In this document: one piece after another, positions 53,923-62,379 of the stretch
Layout of the letters: each line of letters starts with the position of its first letter
Position numbering within the stretch: position 1 is the stretch's first letter
From: an uncultured Acidimicrobiales bacterium
Lineage (GTDB): Bacteria; Actinomycetota; Acidimicrobiia; Acidimicrobiales; Aldehydirespiratoraceae
Direction of reading: 5' to 3'
DNA length: 64,000 nucleotides
Assembly: GCA_951812975.1 (NCBI GenBank)
Contig: CATOTC010000002.1
Span: forward strand, 62,001 to 126,000
Notes under the pieces: model-generated
Databases searched by the model: none
What the model saw: only the letters and a program-made list of their open reading frames with translations
Told to the model about the DNA's origin: nothing
Made by a program: the position numbers and the translations under genes

Positions 53923-56441
53923 CCTTCAATGGAGGGCCGGGCAATTGCCCGGCCTGACCGCCGAAGGACGAAGGAGGAGGAGGACATCGAGGGGCCCTTC
54001 AATGGAGGGCCGGGCAATTGCCCGGCCTGACTGTAGCGTTGAACCAGGGGCAAGAAGAGGTGCCAGTTCCTTCAATGGAGGGCCGGGCAATTGCCCGGCC
54101 TGACCCGTAGCGAAGGTGGGAGAACCACGTCATAAGTGTCCCTTCAATGGAGGGCCGGGCAATTGCCCGGCCTGACGGCGACTATAGCTCATGGTCCAGA
54201 CAAATAACGAGGGCCCTTCAATGGAGGGCCGGGCAATTGCCCGGCCTGACGCTGGCTTATGTGTTGAAGCATCACACGGCGATGTACCCTTCAATGGAGG
54301 GCCGGGCAATTGCCCGGCCTGACCTCGGGCGTTGGCCACCGATGGTTGCCGGTACTCGTCCCTTCAATGGAGGGCCGGGCAATTGCCCGGCCTGACGCTA
54401 GTGGGTTTGTACTGCGCGATTCGCCTTTCTTCCCTTCAATGGAGGGCCGGGCAATTGCCCGGCCTGACCGCCCAAGCCCGACTGCTCATCGCCCCACGCA
54501 ACAAGCCTTCAATGGAGGGCCGGGCAATTGCCCGGCCTGACCTGAGACAGCGCCGCCCGCCCCCGACCTTGGGGCCGACCTTCAATGGAGGGCCGGGCAA
54601 TTGCCCGGCCTGACATAGGTGCCGTCAGCGAACCCGCCGACATAGAACTCCCTTCAATGGAGGGCCGGGCAATTGCCCGGCCTGACCAGCCGACGACGAT
54701 GGCGGCCTGGACGAGGAGGTACCACCTTCAATGGAGGGCCGGGCAATTGCCCGGCCTGACGCGACAACTACATCACCTCGGCGGGGATGGGCAACAACCT
54801 TCAATGGAGGGCCGGGCAATTGCCCGGCCTGACGACCGCCATGCTTGGCCTTGCCGTACCCGACCCGAGTCCTTCAATGGAGGGCCGGGCAATTGCCCGG
54901 CCTGACGTGCCCGATGTCACACCCGAGGTAATATAATGAACGACATCCTTCAATGGAGGGCCGGGCAATTGCCCGGCCTGACAGTCCTGGGCAGGGACTC
55001 GGGGAGCATAAACAACATCCCTTCAATGGAGGGCCGGGCAATTGCCCGGCCTGACGGGGTTGGCGAGGCATGGGGCGATGTAGTTCTGGTACCTTCAATG
55101 GAGGGCCGGGCAATTGCCCGGCCTGACCGGAGCGATGGTTGGGATAGTGCCCGACGGCGTGGAGGCCTTCAATGGAGGGCCGGGCAATTGCCCGGCCTGA
55201 CCATGCGCCGTCGTTCCGCCCGGTCCAAGATGAACAGCCTTCAATGGAGGGCCGGGCAATTGCCCGGCCTGACACGCCGGCTCAGGGGCGAGTAGTATGA
55301 GGGGTACCAACCTTCAATGGAGGGCCGGGCAATTGCCCGGCCTGACCCGTAGTGGAAGGTGGTGACCTGCTCGAAACGTTCGACCTTCAATGGAGGGCCG
55401 GGCAATTGCCCGGCCTGACAAGAGCAGCGGTGTCCACGATCAAACGGCAGGTAGGCCCTTCAATGGAGGGCCGGGCAATTGCCCGGCCTGACCCGCACCG
55501 CCATAGACGGCTTTCTTGGGGTGGACCTGTCCTTCAATGGAGGGCCGGGCAATTGCCCGGCCTGACCCCTGTGTTGGTGACGGTGTAACCGACAGTCGCC
55601 CTCCTTCAATGGAGGGCCGGGCAATTGCCCGGCCTGACCGGAACTCCACTGACACATTGAGACCCCCCCATAGGCCCTTCAATGGAGGGCCGGGCAATTG
55701 CCCGGCCTGACCCCGCTCACCGGTCAGACCATCGGCGGCGCGGTCGGTCCTTCAATGGAGGGCCGGGCAATTGCCCGGCCTGACACGTGGAATATGCGGC
55801 CACCACGACACTCGTCGCTGACCTTCAATGGAGGGCCGGGCAATTGCCCGGCCTGACTCCCGAAGATCTGGCCCTCGTAGCTCACGTTGCCGACCTTCAA
55901 TGGAGGGCCGGGCAATTGCCCGGCCTGACGTGCCAGTGAACGTCCCGCCGATTGACGGGGAGTCCTCCCTTCAATGGAGGGCCGGGCAATTGCCCGGCCT
56001 GACGAGGGTCTCGATGATGTTGTCTGTGGCGTCACAGCTCCTTCAATGGAGGGCCGGGCAATTGCCCGGCCTGACAGGCCTCGGCCATCTGCGCCATATA
56101 CCCGAGGCCAGTCCTTCAATGGAGGGCCGGGCAATTGCCCGGCCTGACGATAGGATGGAACCCATGAGTTGCGTGAACTGCTCCGGCCTTCAATGGAGGG
56201 CCGGGCAATTGCCCGGCCTGACACGTGGCCGCATAGTCAACGTCCCAAGCAAACCTAGTCCTTCAATGGAGGGCCGGGCAATTGCCCGGCCTGACGAGCG
56301 TCCCGAGGACCCCCACCCCTTCGGTCTGTATCCTTCAATGGAGGGCCGGGCAATTGCCCGGCCTGACCTGCTGCGTCACCCATGTCGTCGAGGTTTGAGT
56401 CGGCGCCTTCAATGGAGGGCCGGGCAATTGCCCGGCCTGAC
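53923..56441 (-). CRISPR. CRISPR array, leader-proximal part, 35 repeats
   Basis: Same 36-base repeat as the left part, with no degenerate repeat seen, and spacers of about 36-40 bases. The last repeat is at 56406-56441, next to the leader and cas2, so newest spacers should be here. Three spacers are homologous to spacers elsewhere in the array (see findings). Confidence 0.98.
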
Positions 56442-56609
56442 CGCTCGCTTGATATAGGGGTGTTTACCTGCGTGTTCGCGGGTGTTTGCGAGCGGTGTTG
56501 GAAGCCGAAGCTTCGAAGGGAGTTGATTCAGTTGTCAAGTTGCAAAAAAGCTGTCCCGACCAGGCTTCGAGTGCTACCTGGGACTTGACAACGCAACTTA
56601 GCGCTCGCA
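56442..56609 (-). promoter_or_regulatory. CRISPR leader with inverted repeats
   Basis: Between the first repeat and the cas2 stop. On the minus strand it has a TTGACA-like -35 within TTGCAACTTGACAAC, an A/T tract (GCTTTTTTGC), and a hairpin GAAGC-TTCG-GCTTC (56501-56514) with a UUCG tetraloop. GTTGTCAAGT (around 56530-56540) and ACTTGACAAC (around 56584-56593) are a 10-bp inverted repeat. These are the likely sites for array transcription or spacer integration; no protein site is proven. Confidence 0.55.
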
Positions 56610-56909
56610 TCAGATGACCGTAGGGCCCGACGTCGGTAGCGCTGTTCTGAGACCCATAAAATCGAAACAGTCGCGACCTCGGTTCGCTGGGGGGCCAAGA
56701 TTGACGAATGCCACAGAGTCTTCCGTATGGTGAATGATCGAACTCAGTTCCTGCTTCAACAGTAGCATCTCGACGGCGTCCAGATCGCAGATGAAGACGC
56801 TGTACTGGATCGGCCAGCCATAGTCCTTGACAGTCTTGTGCACCAATCTGAGACGCTTGGCGTCGCTGATGTCGTAGCTCACGAGAAAGCGGGTCCTACC
56901 AGTCGCCAT
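56610..56909 (-). CDS. cas2: CRISPR-associated endoribonuclease/integration protein Cas2
   Basis: The 99-residue protein begins FLVSYDISDAKRLRLVHKTVKDYGWPIQYSVFICDL, the ferredoxin-like fold with the conserved Asp (YDISD) after the first strand. Cas2 forms the spacer-integration complex with Cas1. It lies 4 bases after the cas4-cas1 gene and directly beside the leader. Confidence 0.96.
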   Translation of the reverse strand: MATGRTRFLVSYDISDAKRLRLVHKTVKDYGWPIQYSVFICDLDAVEMLLLKQELSSIIHHTEDSVAFVNLGPPANRGRDCFDFMGLRTALPTSGPTVI

Positions 56910-56913
56910 TGCA

Positions 56914-58551
56914 CTACCTCGTCATGAACGGCGTGTACTCGGGGATCTCGCCGAGCAGATGAGCAGCGAGGACACGCGCTTGAACCTCAAGAACACGTCG
57001 GTACGTGATCTTGTACCCGTACGTGGGATGAGTTACCTCGGTGTCGAGCCGTCGTTCATATGCGGACAGGACCGATCTCCGTCCGTTCTGCGAGAGCGAG
57101 ACTCCGCCGGCTCGAACATCGAAGTCCTTCGCGCTGACCTCACCGTTGTTGATCACGTTGATGACCACAGATTCCGCTACCAACGGACGAAACTCCTCCG
57201 CGAGGTCCAAAGACAGAGCGGGGCGACCGAAGCGGGGCCGGTGAAAGACACCAAGGTACGGATCAAGCCCGACAGCAATCGCCACAGCTGTGAGGTCTTT
57301 CGTCAGAAGTGCGTACGCATAGGACAGCAGACAGTTGACCGGATCCTTCGGAGGTCTTCTATTCCGTCCGTTGAAGTCAAACGTCCCAAGGCTCTCATCA
57401 CGTAGCATCGAGGAGAATTTCGAGAAGTACAGACGCGCACCCGTCCCTTCCATACCGAGCAGACTCTCGATCGACTCGCTCCGACCGACACCGTCGGCCA
57501 GGGACTTGAGTTGTTCCAGCTCCCGACCGACGTCGGCGCGAGCATTTCGCCTAAGGAACGTCCGTGAGTTTCGGAGCTTGCCTTCGATCATCGACTGAGC
57601 GATCGGAAGTCCGGCCTGCGCCGCAATCGCGACCTGCCGACGACGGAGATCGACATGCTTGGAAGGCAATCCCTCCGCAATGCCCTGAAACCACCCCCCG
57701 TACGAGAACCAGCAAACCGGTATTCCCTCTCGGAAGGCTGCTCGCATCATCTGGCTGCTGATCTGGACGTTGCCGTAGATCGAGATCTGCGACACGTCAA
57801 TGAGGCGGACTTGCTGGAGTTCGTCACGACCCTTGTTGACCACAACCCGCCCAGAACGGATGCCGACCCGAGCGCCTTGTTCTGTCACATACAGTGGCCT
57901 TGCTGCGGAGTCACGCGGAGTGAGGCGCCGGGGAGCAGCCGTGCTCCGGTCGGTATGGAGGTTTGTCTCGTCCGGCAAGCAGATGCCCACGAGCGAGCAT
58001 CTCGGGCACTTGGGACTGTCGACGAGTGGCGGCGGAGCGTCTGGTCTCGCTGCTACTTTCCGGAGTTCCGCCAACAGTTCCAGCGTGTGGGCCACTAGCG
58101 AATCGTCAAACGGAACGGTTGTCCGCTTGCGAGTCTCAGCAAAGTAGAACTGCCCTTCCGTGCACTCGTACCCATTGTCTTGCAGCAGCAAGCCGATCGT
58201 GCATATCTGGACCTGCTCGGGCATCCACGCCGGACCGTGCTTGGGTGGCCGTCCACGCTTCACCTCAACCGGTACGACCCTGCCGTTGCGCTGCTCGATG
58301 ATGTCGGCCTTAGCAATCAAACCGAGCCGATGCGAACTCAGCTCGACGGATCTTGCTTTCTTGAACGGCGGGTCTTCGACTGTCCCCATTCGACCGCCGC
58401 CTGCATCGACCACCCGGTGAACATACAGACCCTCAACCGTGTCCTGATTGTGCTCGAAACGTGACTGAACCCACTCCAGATAGAAGAGCCTCGGGCAGTA
58501 CTCGAACTCATTGATCATCCGAGCCGGTACGAGCTCAGGAACGTCACTCAC
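56914..58551 (-). CDS. cas4-cas1: Cas4-Cas1 fusion
   Basis: The 545-residue protein joins Cas4 and Cas1. Cas4 part (~1-190): first cluster Cys in INEFEYCPRLFYLEW, nuclease Asp and E-x-K in KADIIEQ ... VPVEVKRG, and CPRCSLVGIC as the three remaining [4Fe-4S] Cys. Cas1 part (~215-545): IYGNVQISSQMMRAAFREGIPVCWFSYGG, catalytic Glu in LGMEGTGARLYF, His in GVFHRPRFGRPALSLDLAEEFRP and the following Glu/Asp. Cas4 trims pre-spacers and sets PAM and orientation. Fusion is typical for type I-G. GTG 58551 is preferred, overlapping the upstream stop; frame is open to 58593. Confidence 0.94.
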   Translation of the reverse strand: MSDVPELVPARMINEFEYCPRLFYLEWVQSRFEHNQDTVEGLYVHRVVDAGGGRMGTVEDPPFKKARSVELSSHRLGLIAKADIIEQRNGRVVPVEVKRGRPPKHGPAWMPEQVQICTIGLLLQDNGYECTEGQFYFAETRKRTTVPFDDSLVAHTLELLAELRKVAARPDAPPPLVDSPKCPRCSLVGICLPDETNLHTDRSTAAPRRLTPRDSAARPLYVTEQGARVGIRSGRVVVNKGRDELQQVRLIDVSQISIYGNVQISSQMMRAAFREGIPVCWFSYGGWFQGIAEGLPSKHVDLRRRQVAIAAQAGLPIAQSMIEGKLRNSRTFLRRNARADVGRELEQLKSLADGVGRSESIESLLGMEGTGARLYFSKFSSMLRDESLGTFDFNGRNRRPPKDPVNCLLSYAYALLTKDLTAVAIAVGLDPYLGVFHRPRFGRPALSLDLAEEFRPLVAESVVINVINNGEVSAKDFDVRAGGVSLSQNGRRSVLSAYERRLDTEVTHPTYGYKITYRRVLEVQARVLAAHLLGEIPEYTPFMTR

Positions 58552-59449
58552 GTTGCCAGACCACGCGTGGAGGGCCGAACGTGCCGTATCCACCCTGATC
58601 GCTGCGACGAATCTGCGACTGTAAGACCCGGCTGATTCCCCACGCTCGGTACCAGTCGTGGCGCTTTCCCTCTCTGCCCTCAGGTGCTACCTGCGCCAGT
58701 AAGGACCCAACTGTTCGCGCCGAGGCAGGCTCACACCACAACGGCCAGACAAATTCCCCGCTTTTCCAGCCTCCAGAGCAACCCTGCGTAAGGGTTCGAC
58801 CAGGTGAAGCAAAGCAGGGGATTCTGGAGAGGCCAATGATCGCGAGCGCTTCGGCACCAGGGTTTATGGACTTCTTGGTCTTTGAAGGGTCCGAAGCACT
58901 GAGGGCATGATCTCGATCATCTACTACATCCCACATCAGAGAATCACGATTCCCGCCATAGCGCCAAGGAGATCCTAGGTCGGCAACAAGTTCGTCCACG
59001 GTCACGCTCTCAAGATTGCTCCGAGCTACCGAGACGAACTTCTGCTGTCCGGCGGTGAAGTAGAGGTCCGTGGGTTTCGCAATCTTGTTGTTATCCAAAC
59101 TACCCTCAGCCAATAGGCACGACGCGAGCAACCCCGATGTGCCCGCAGCGCGCCCCCGAGCCAAGTACTCGCGGATCGGCTTCGATTTCAACTTAAGTTT
59201 TGGATCAACTGTCTCGTCCAATGCTGGACCTTCGAGCCACTTCGATGCAACTGCGAGCACCGCCACGGCAATCTCCTCAAGACTGGCCGCGGGTTCAAGC
59301 ACCGGGTACGGAATCGGTTGATCGGTCCAATAAATCGCGCACTCTAGCCCCTGTTCATCTAGAGCGGCTTGGGCGCCTAGTGCCGCTAGGAAGCCCAGCG
59401 GATTGTTGCCCGGCAAGCCTGACAACAACGTTCCATCCAAATCAATCAT
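58544..59449 (-). CDS. Type I-G large-subunit-like protein (Cas3-extension/Cas8-like)
   Basis: The 301-residue product begins MIDLDGTLLSGLPGNNPLGFLAALGAQAALDEQG, a pattern shared with type I-G (former I-U) large-subunit proteins such as Csx17 and the Cas3-extension family, where an NPLGFLAALG-type stretch recurs. It is too short for Csx17 (about 700), so Cas3-extension or GSU0052-like Cas8 is more likely. Its ATG 59449 overlaps the cas3 stop (ATGA). It would act in target recognition or help Cas3; which, I cannot tell. The frame to 59506 is rejected. Confidence 0.7.
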   Translation of the reverse strand: MIDLDGTLLSGLPGNNPLGFLAALGAQAALDEQGLECAIYWTDQPIPYPVLEPAASLEEIAVAVLAVASKWLEGPALDETVDPKLKLKSKPIREYLARGRAAGTSGLLASCLLAEGSLDNNKIAKPTDLYFTAGQQKFVSVARSNLESVTVDELVADLGSPWRYGGNRDSLMWDVVDDRDHALSASDPSKTKKSINPGAEALAIIGLSRIPCFASPGRTLTQGCSGGWKSGEFVWPLWCEPASARTVGSLLAQVAPEGREGKRHDWYRAWGISRVLQSQIRRSDQGGYGTFGPPRVVWQRE

Positions 59450-62379
59450 CGAGCCTCCTCCGCACTCTGTTGGTGATCCGCCAACCGAAGAATCGCTTCC
59501 AACCAAGCCAGTCCATGATGTCCGTATCTTGCTTGCAAGCGCCAGAACCGATCCGCCATATCAAGCGCCAGCGGAGTCTCGGCAAGGTCGGAAACCGTAC
59601 TCAACTTCAGGATGCCACAGTCTCCCGGCTGATCTTGCATCTCGTCGTCTACGACAAGCCGGAACCCTCCGTCGCGAAGCTCGCCCGAAACGTCCAATGT
59701 CCTGGAGTCTGCGTCTTTCTTGATCGACGGGAGAGGTCTGCTGAAACCGTGATGAGAGCCGACAAGATGTAGCACCAAGTCCCAGTCATGTGCCCGCTCA
59801 ATCAGTTCCGGCACGCGATCGGCGAGAGCAACACTGCTGAACTCGTGGCGCACCGGTGGCCATTTGTCTCGTGTTGTTCGAACTCCGGGTATCGATTTAG
59901 CGAGTGGAGCGTCTGAAACGGCCCGAAGCACGGGATCGTGACCATGCATCTGATCTTGAAAGCGGGAATCAACTTTGCCGAGATCGTGTAACTCAGCTGC
60001 CAAGCGCAGATCGTCGATCACCTCGTCGGGCAGTTGCAAGCTGCGTCCATACTCGGCAGCCTTGGCTCCCACGCCAATGAGATGCTGCCTGAGCGTGGTC
60101 CTGGTACCGGTAAGCGACGGTTGGTCTTCAAAACTGTCCAAGACGCTTGGGTCAACCGACTTCTGAAACAGCAGGTAGTAGTCGGCATCGTCCGAAACGT
60201 CCACAACGTGATACTCAAAGTCCTCGGCAAGCAATTCGACTACGGCCGCCAACCAGTCCAGGATCGAACCCGTGGGTAGATCACGGGTCCTAGACAGCCA
60301 ATCTTCAATCACCTTCCGTGGCGACTCTTCGGCGTCGATTTCTTGCGCGGGATCAGGCAAGGACGGAACGCCGATACCTTTAAACAGGCGTGGATCTAGA
60401 CGAAGGGTCAACCGTTTACCGTGCTCGTATTGGGCTTGATCACCGATGTCGAGCAAATCCCGCGGTTCCATACCACGTTCGTCGAACGATTCTCGCCACT
60501 CTGGACGATGGCTTGGATCCCAAGTGCCGTTTCTCAATCCGCCTAACTTCGGATCCACGATGATCACATCCCCCGGTCGGATCGCCTTGACATCGTCAAT
60601 TGGCGCCGTAGCGTTGAACTTGCGCTCCCAGCGGACCACGCCTCTCAATGGCCGCTGCACCGATCCGCCACGTTTGGCATCTTCCTCCTCTGAGGAAACG
60701 GTGGCCGTGTCCCCCACCGGGGTTTCCCCTGTGCCGCTGAGCCAGTGCCGCACCGCCGAAACTGGGACAGACAAAAACTCTGCTGGCCGAGGCGGAACCA
60801 AGATAATGGCCTGCTCGGAGCAGTCCAGCCGCCACAACACTGAGACATCGGGCTCATCTTCACGCTCCTTGCCGTGCAAAAACTCCCTGATCGGAGGATC
60901 GATCACCGGTTGGGGATTGGTTTGCGTCCACGCGGCGACATGGGTCGGAAGTAGCAGCGGCGCTTCGGACCTGGGTGCTTGCGCTCCAATGTCCAGACGA
61001 TCCAAGAGTCTCGCCGCTGGTCCAACCTCAACCTCGTCATCTTGGGCGAGCATCTGCAAGCCCTCCCATGCCATTCGGACCGAATCGCCATAGATGGGAT
61101 CCGGTCTCTTTGGATTGAGAGCTGATGCGACGCCAAGGATCCAACATCGAGCCGCATCACCGCGACTTGCCGCTAATCTGCCGCGTCGGTCGAGTCGACC
61201 CAGTCGCTGCTGCAAGCTGTCGATTGGTGCTGCCTCCGTTATCAAAGCGTCGAAGCTGAAATCAGCGCCCACCTCGATCGCCTGGGTTGCCACTACGACG
61301 GTCGGTTGCTCCAAAGGTGAGGAACGATCAGGGTCAACACACTCGCTGATGTCTTCCAACACCTCCTGCTTGTCGATCGGTCGCATGCGGCCTGTCACCA
61401 AGTGCGCTGTAATTCCGGCCTCCATGAGCGCCGCGTGAACCTCACGAGCGGTACGTACACGGTTCACGATGACTCCCACGCTCAATTCGTGATCTCGTAA
61501 CTCCTTGCAGTTTCCGAGTAATTTCAATACTGATTTTGGAATCGTCTCGTGAGCGGGGGGCGTACCTGGTACCTCAACGAGCGTCGCTCGTTTCGGTGCA
61601 TTCGCAATCTGGTTGAGCGGGACCGATACCTCACAGTCCTCTGGCAACAGGTTGAACCGGTTCCCATCCTCGCTGGTGGGGGTAGCGGACATTTCGACGA
61701 TCTGAAATCGATGTGGAAGACCCCCGCCCACAGAACAAATGCCTGGGACTGCTTCGTCTGAGGACGCTTCTCGCAGCGTCTCGGCGAACGCCCGACTCAG
61801 ATGAACCTCGTCAAGGAGAACCAGGCAGTCGTTGCCAGCCAGTCCCGCATGAACAGGCCGCATCCGGTCACTGACACCGTAACCCCGAAACAACAAGCGC
61901 GAACCGAACTGATCGACCGTCGAGACCATCACCCATGGCTGCTCAGGTTGCCGGAACCACTCACCTTCGAGAGGGATTCCGCCCCTGAACGTTCCACCCC
62001 TGAGGGCCGCAACTCCCAGCACTTCACTCGCACTCGACAATCCGCTGAGACGCTCTCGCAAATCGACCAGCACTCCTTCGTCGGCGTGCCTGATCGCGCG
62101 AGCGATTTTCTCGGCGCGTTCGTAGACCTGATCCACAACGATCCGTCGATCAATGACGAAGACAACGCGGCGCGGGAACACTTCCGGGCGGGCTGCCAAA
62201 CTAAAGATTGCCGTATCGAGTACGGACGTCTTGCCAGTTCCCGTTGGGAGATCAATCACTGAGGGCCAGTTCCCATCAGTCAGCACTCGCCGCGTGAGGC
62301 GACTCTGCCAAGGGTACGGTTCATAACCGTGCGTAGCCAGAAAATATTCGTCGAAGTCGGACGTTGTAAGATCACTCAC
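59446..62379 (-). CDS. cas3: CRISPR-associated helicase-nuclease Cas3 (C-terminal HD)
   Basis: The 977-residue protein has the SF2 helicase first: DLPTGTGKTSVLD (Walker A, ~40), LLDEVHLSRAF (DExH), EMSATPT, VVATQAIEVGADFSFDAL and RLGRLDRRGR (motif VI). The HD nuclease is at the C-terminus: AAELHDLGKVDSRF, VRHEFSSVALAD, VGSHHG and ILRLADHQQS. Domain order helicase-HD is characteristic of type I-G. The start is GTG 62379, preceded at 8 bases by GGAGGTGATC, an almost complete anti-Shine-Dalgarno match; GTG 62388 overlaps this site. It degrades DNA marked by Cascade. Confidence 0.95.
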   Translation of the reverse strand: MSDLTTSDFDEYFLATHGYEPYPWQSRLTRRVLTDGNWPSVIDLPTGTGKTSVLDTAIFSLAARPEVFPRRVVFVIDRRIVVDQVYERAEKIARAIRHADEGVLVDLRERLSGLSSASEVLGVAALRGGTFRGGIPLEGEWFRQPEQPWVMVSTVDQFGSRLLFRGYGVSDRMRPVHAGLAGNDCLVLLDEVHLSRAFAETLREASSDEAVPGICSVGGGLPHRFQIVEMSATPTSEDGNRFNLLPEDCEVSVPLNQIANAPKRATLVEVPGTPPAHETIPKSVLKLLGNCKELRDHELSVGVIVNRVRTAREVHAALMEAGITAHLVTGRMRPIDKQEVLEDISECVDPDRSSPLEQPTVVVATQAIEVGADFSFDALITEAAPIDSLQQRLGRLDRRGRLAASRGDAARCWILGVASALNPKRPDPIYGDSVRMAWEGLQMLAQDDEVEVGPAARLLDRLDIGAQAPRSEAPLLLPTHVAAWTQTNPQPVIDPPIREFLHGKEREDEPDVSVLWRLDCSEQAIILVPPRPAEFLSVPVSAVRHWLSGTGETPVGDTATVSSEEEDAKRGGSVQRPLRGVVRWERKFNATAPIDDVKAIRPGDVIIVDPKLGGLRNGTWDPSHRPEWRESFDERGMEPRDLLDIGDQAQYEHGKRLTLRLDPRLFKGIGVPSLPDPAQEIDAEESPRKVIEDWLSRTRDLPTGSILDWLAAVVELLAEDFEYHVVDVSDDADYYLLFQKSVDPSVLDSFEDQPSLTGTRTTLRQHLIGVGAKAAEYGRSLQLPDEVIDDLRLAAELHDLGKVDSRFQDQMHGHDPVLRAVSDAPLAKSIPGVRTTRDKWPPVRHEFSSVALADRVPELIERAHDWDLVLHLVGSHHGFSRPLPSIKKDADSRTLDVSGELRDGGFRLVVDDEMQDQPGDCGILKLSTVSDLAETPLALDMADRFWRLQARYGHHGLAWLEAILRLADHQQSAEEAR

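Noticed and set aside
49381-56588. Dozens of frames reading QWRAGQLPGLT or GRAIARPSIEG
   Set aside because: Translations of CRISPR repeats.
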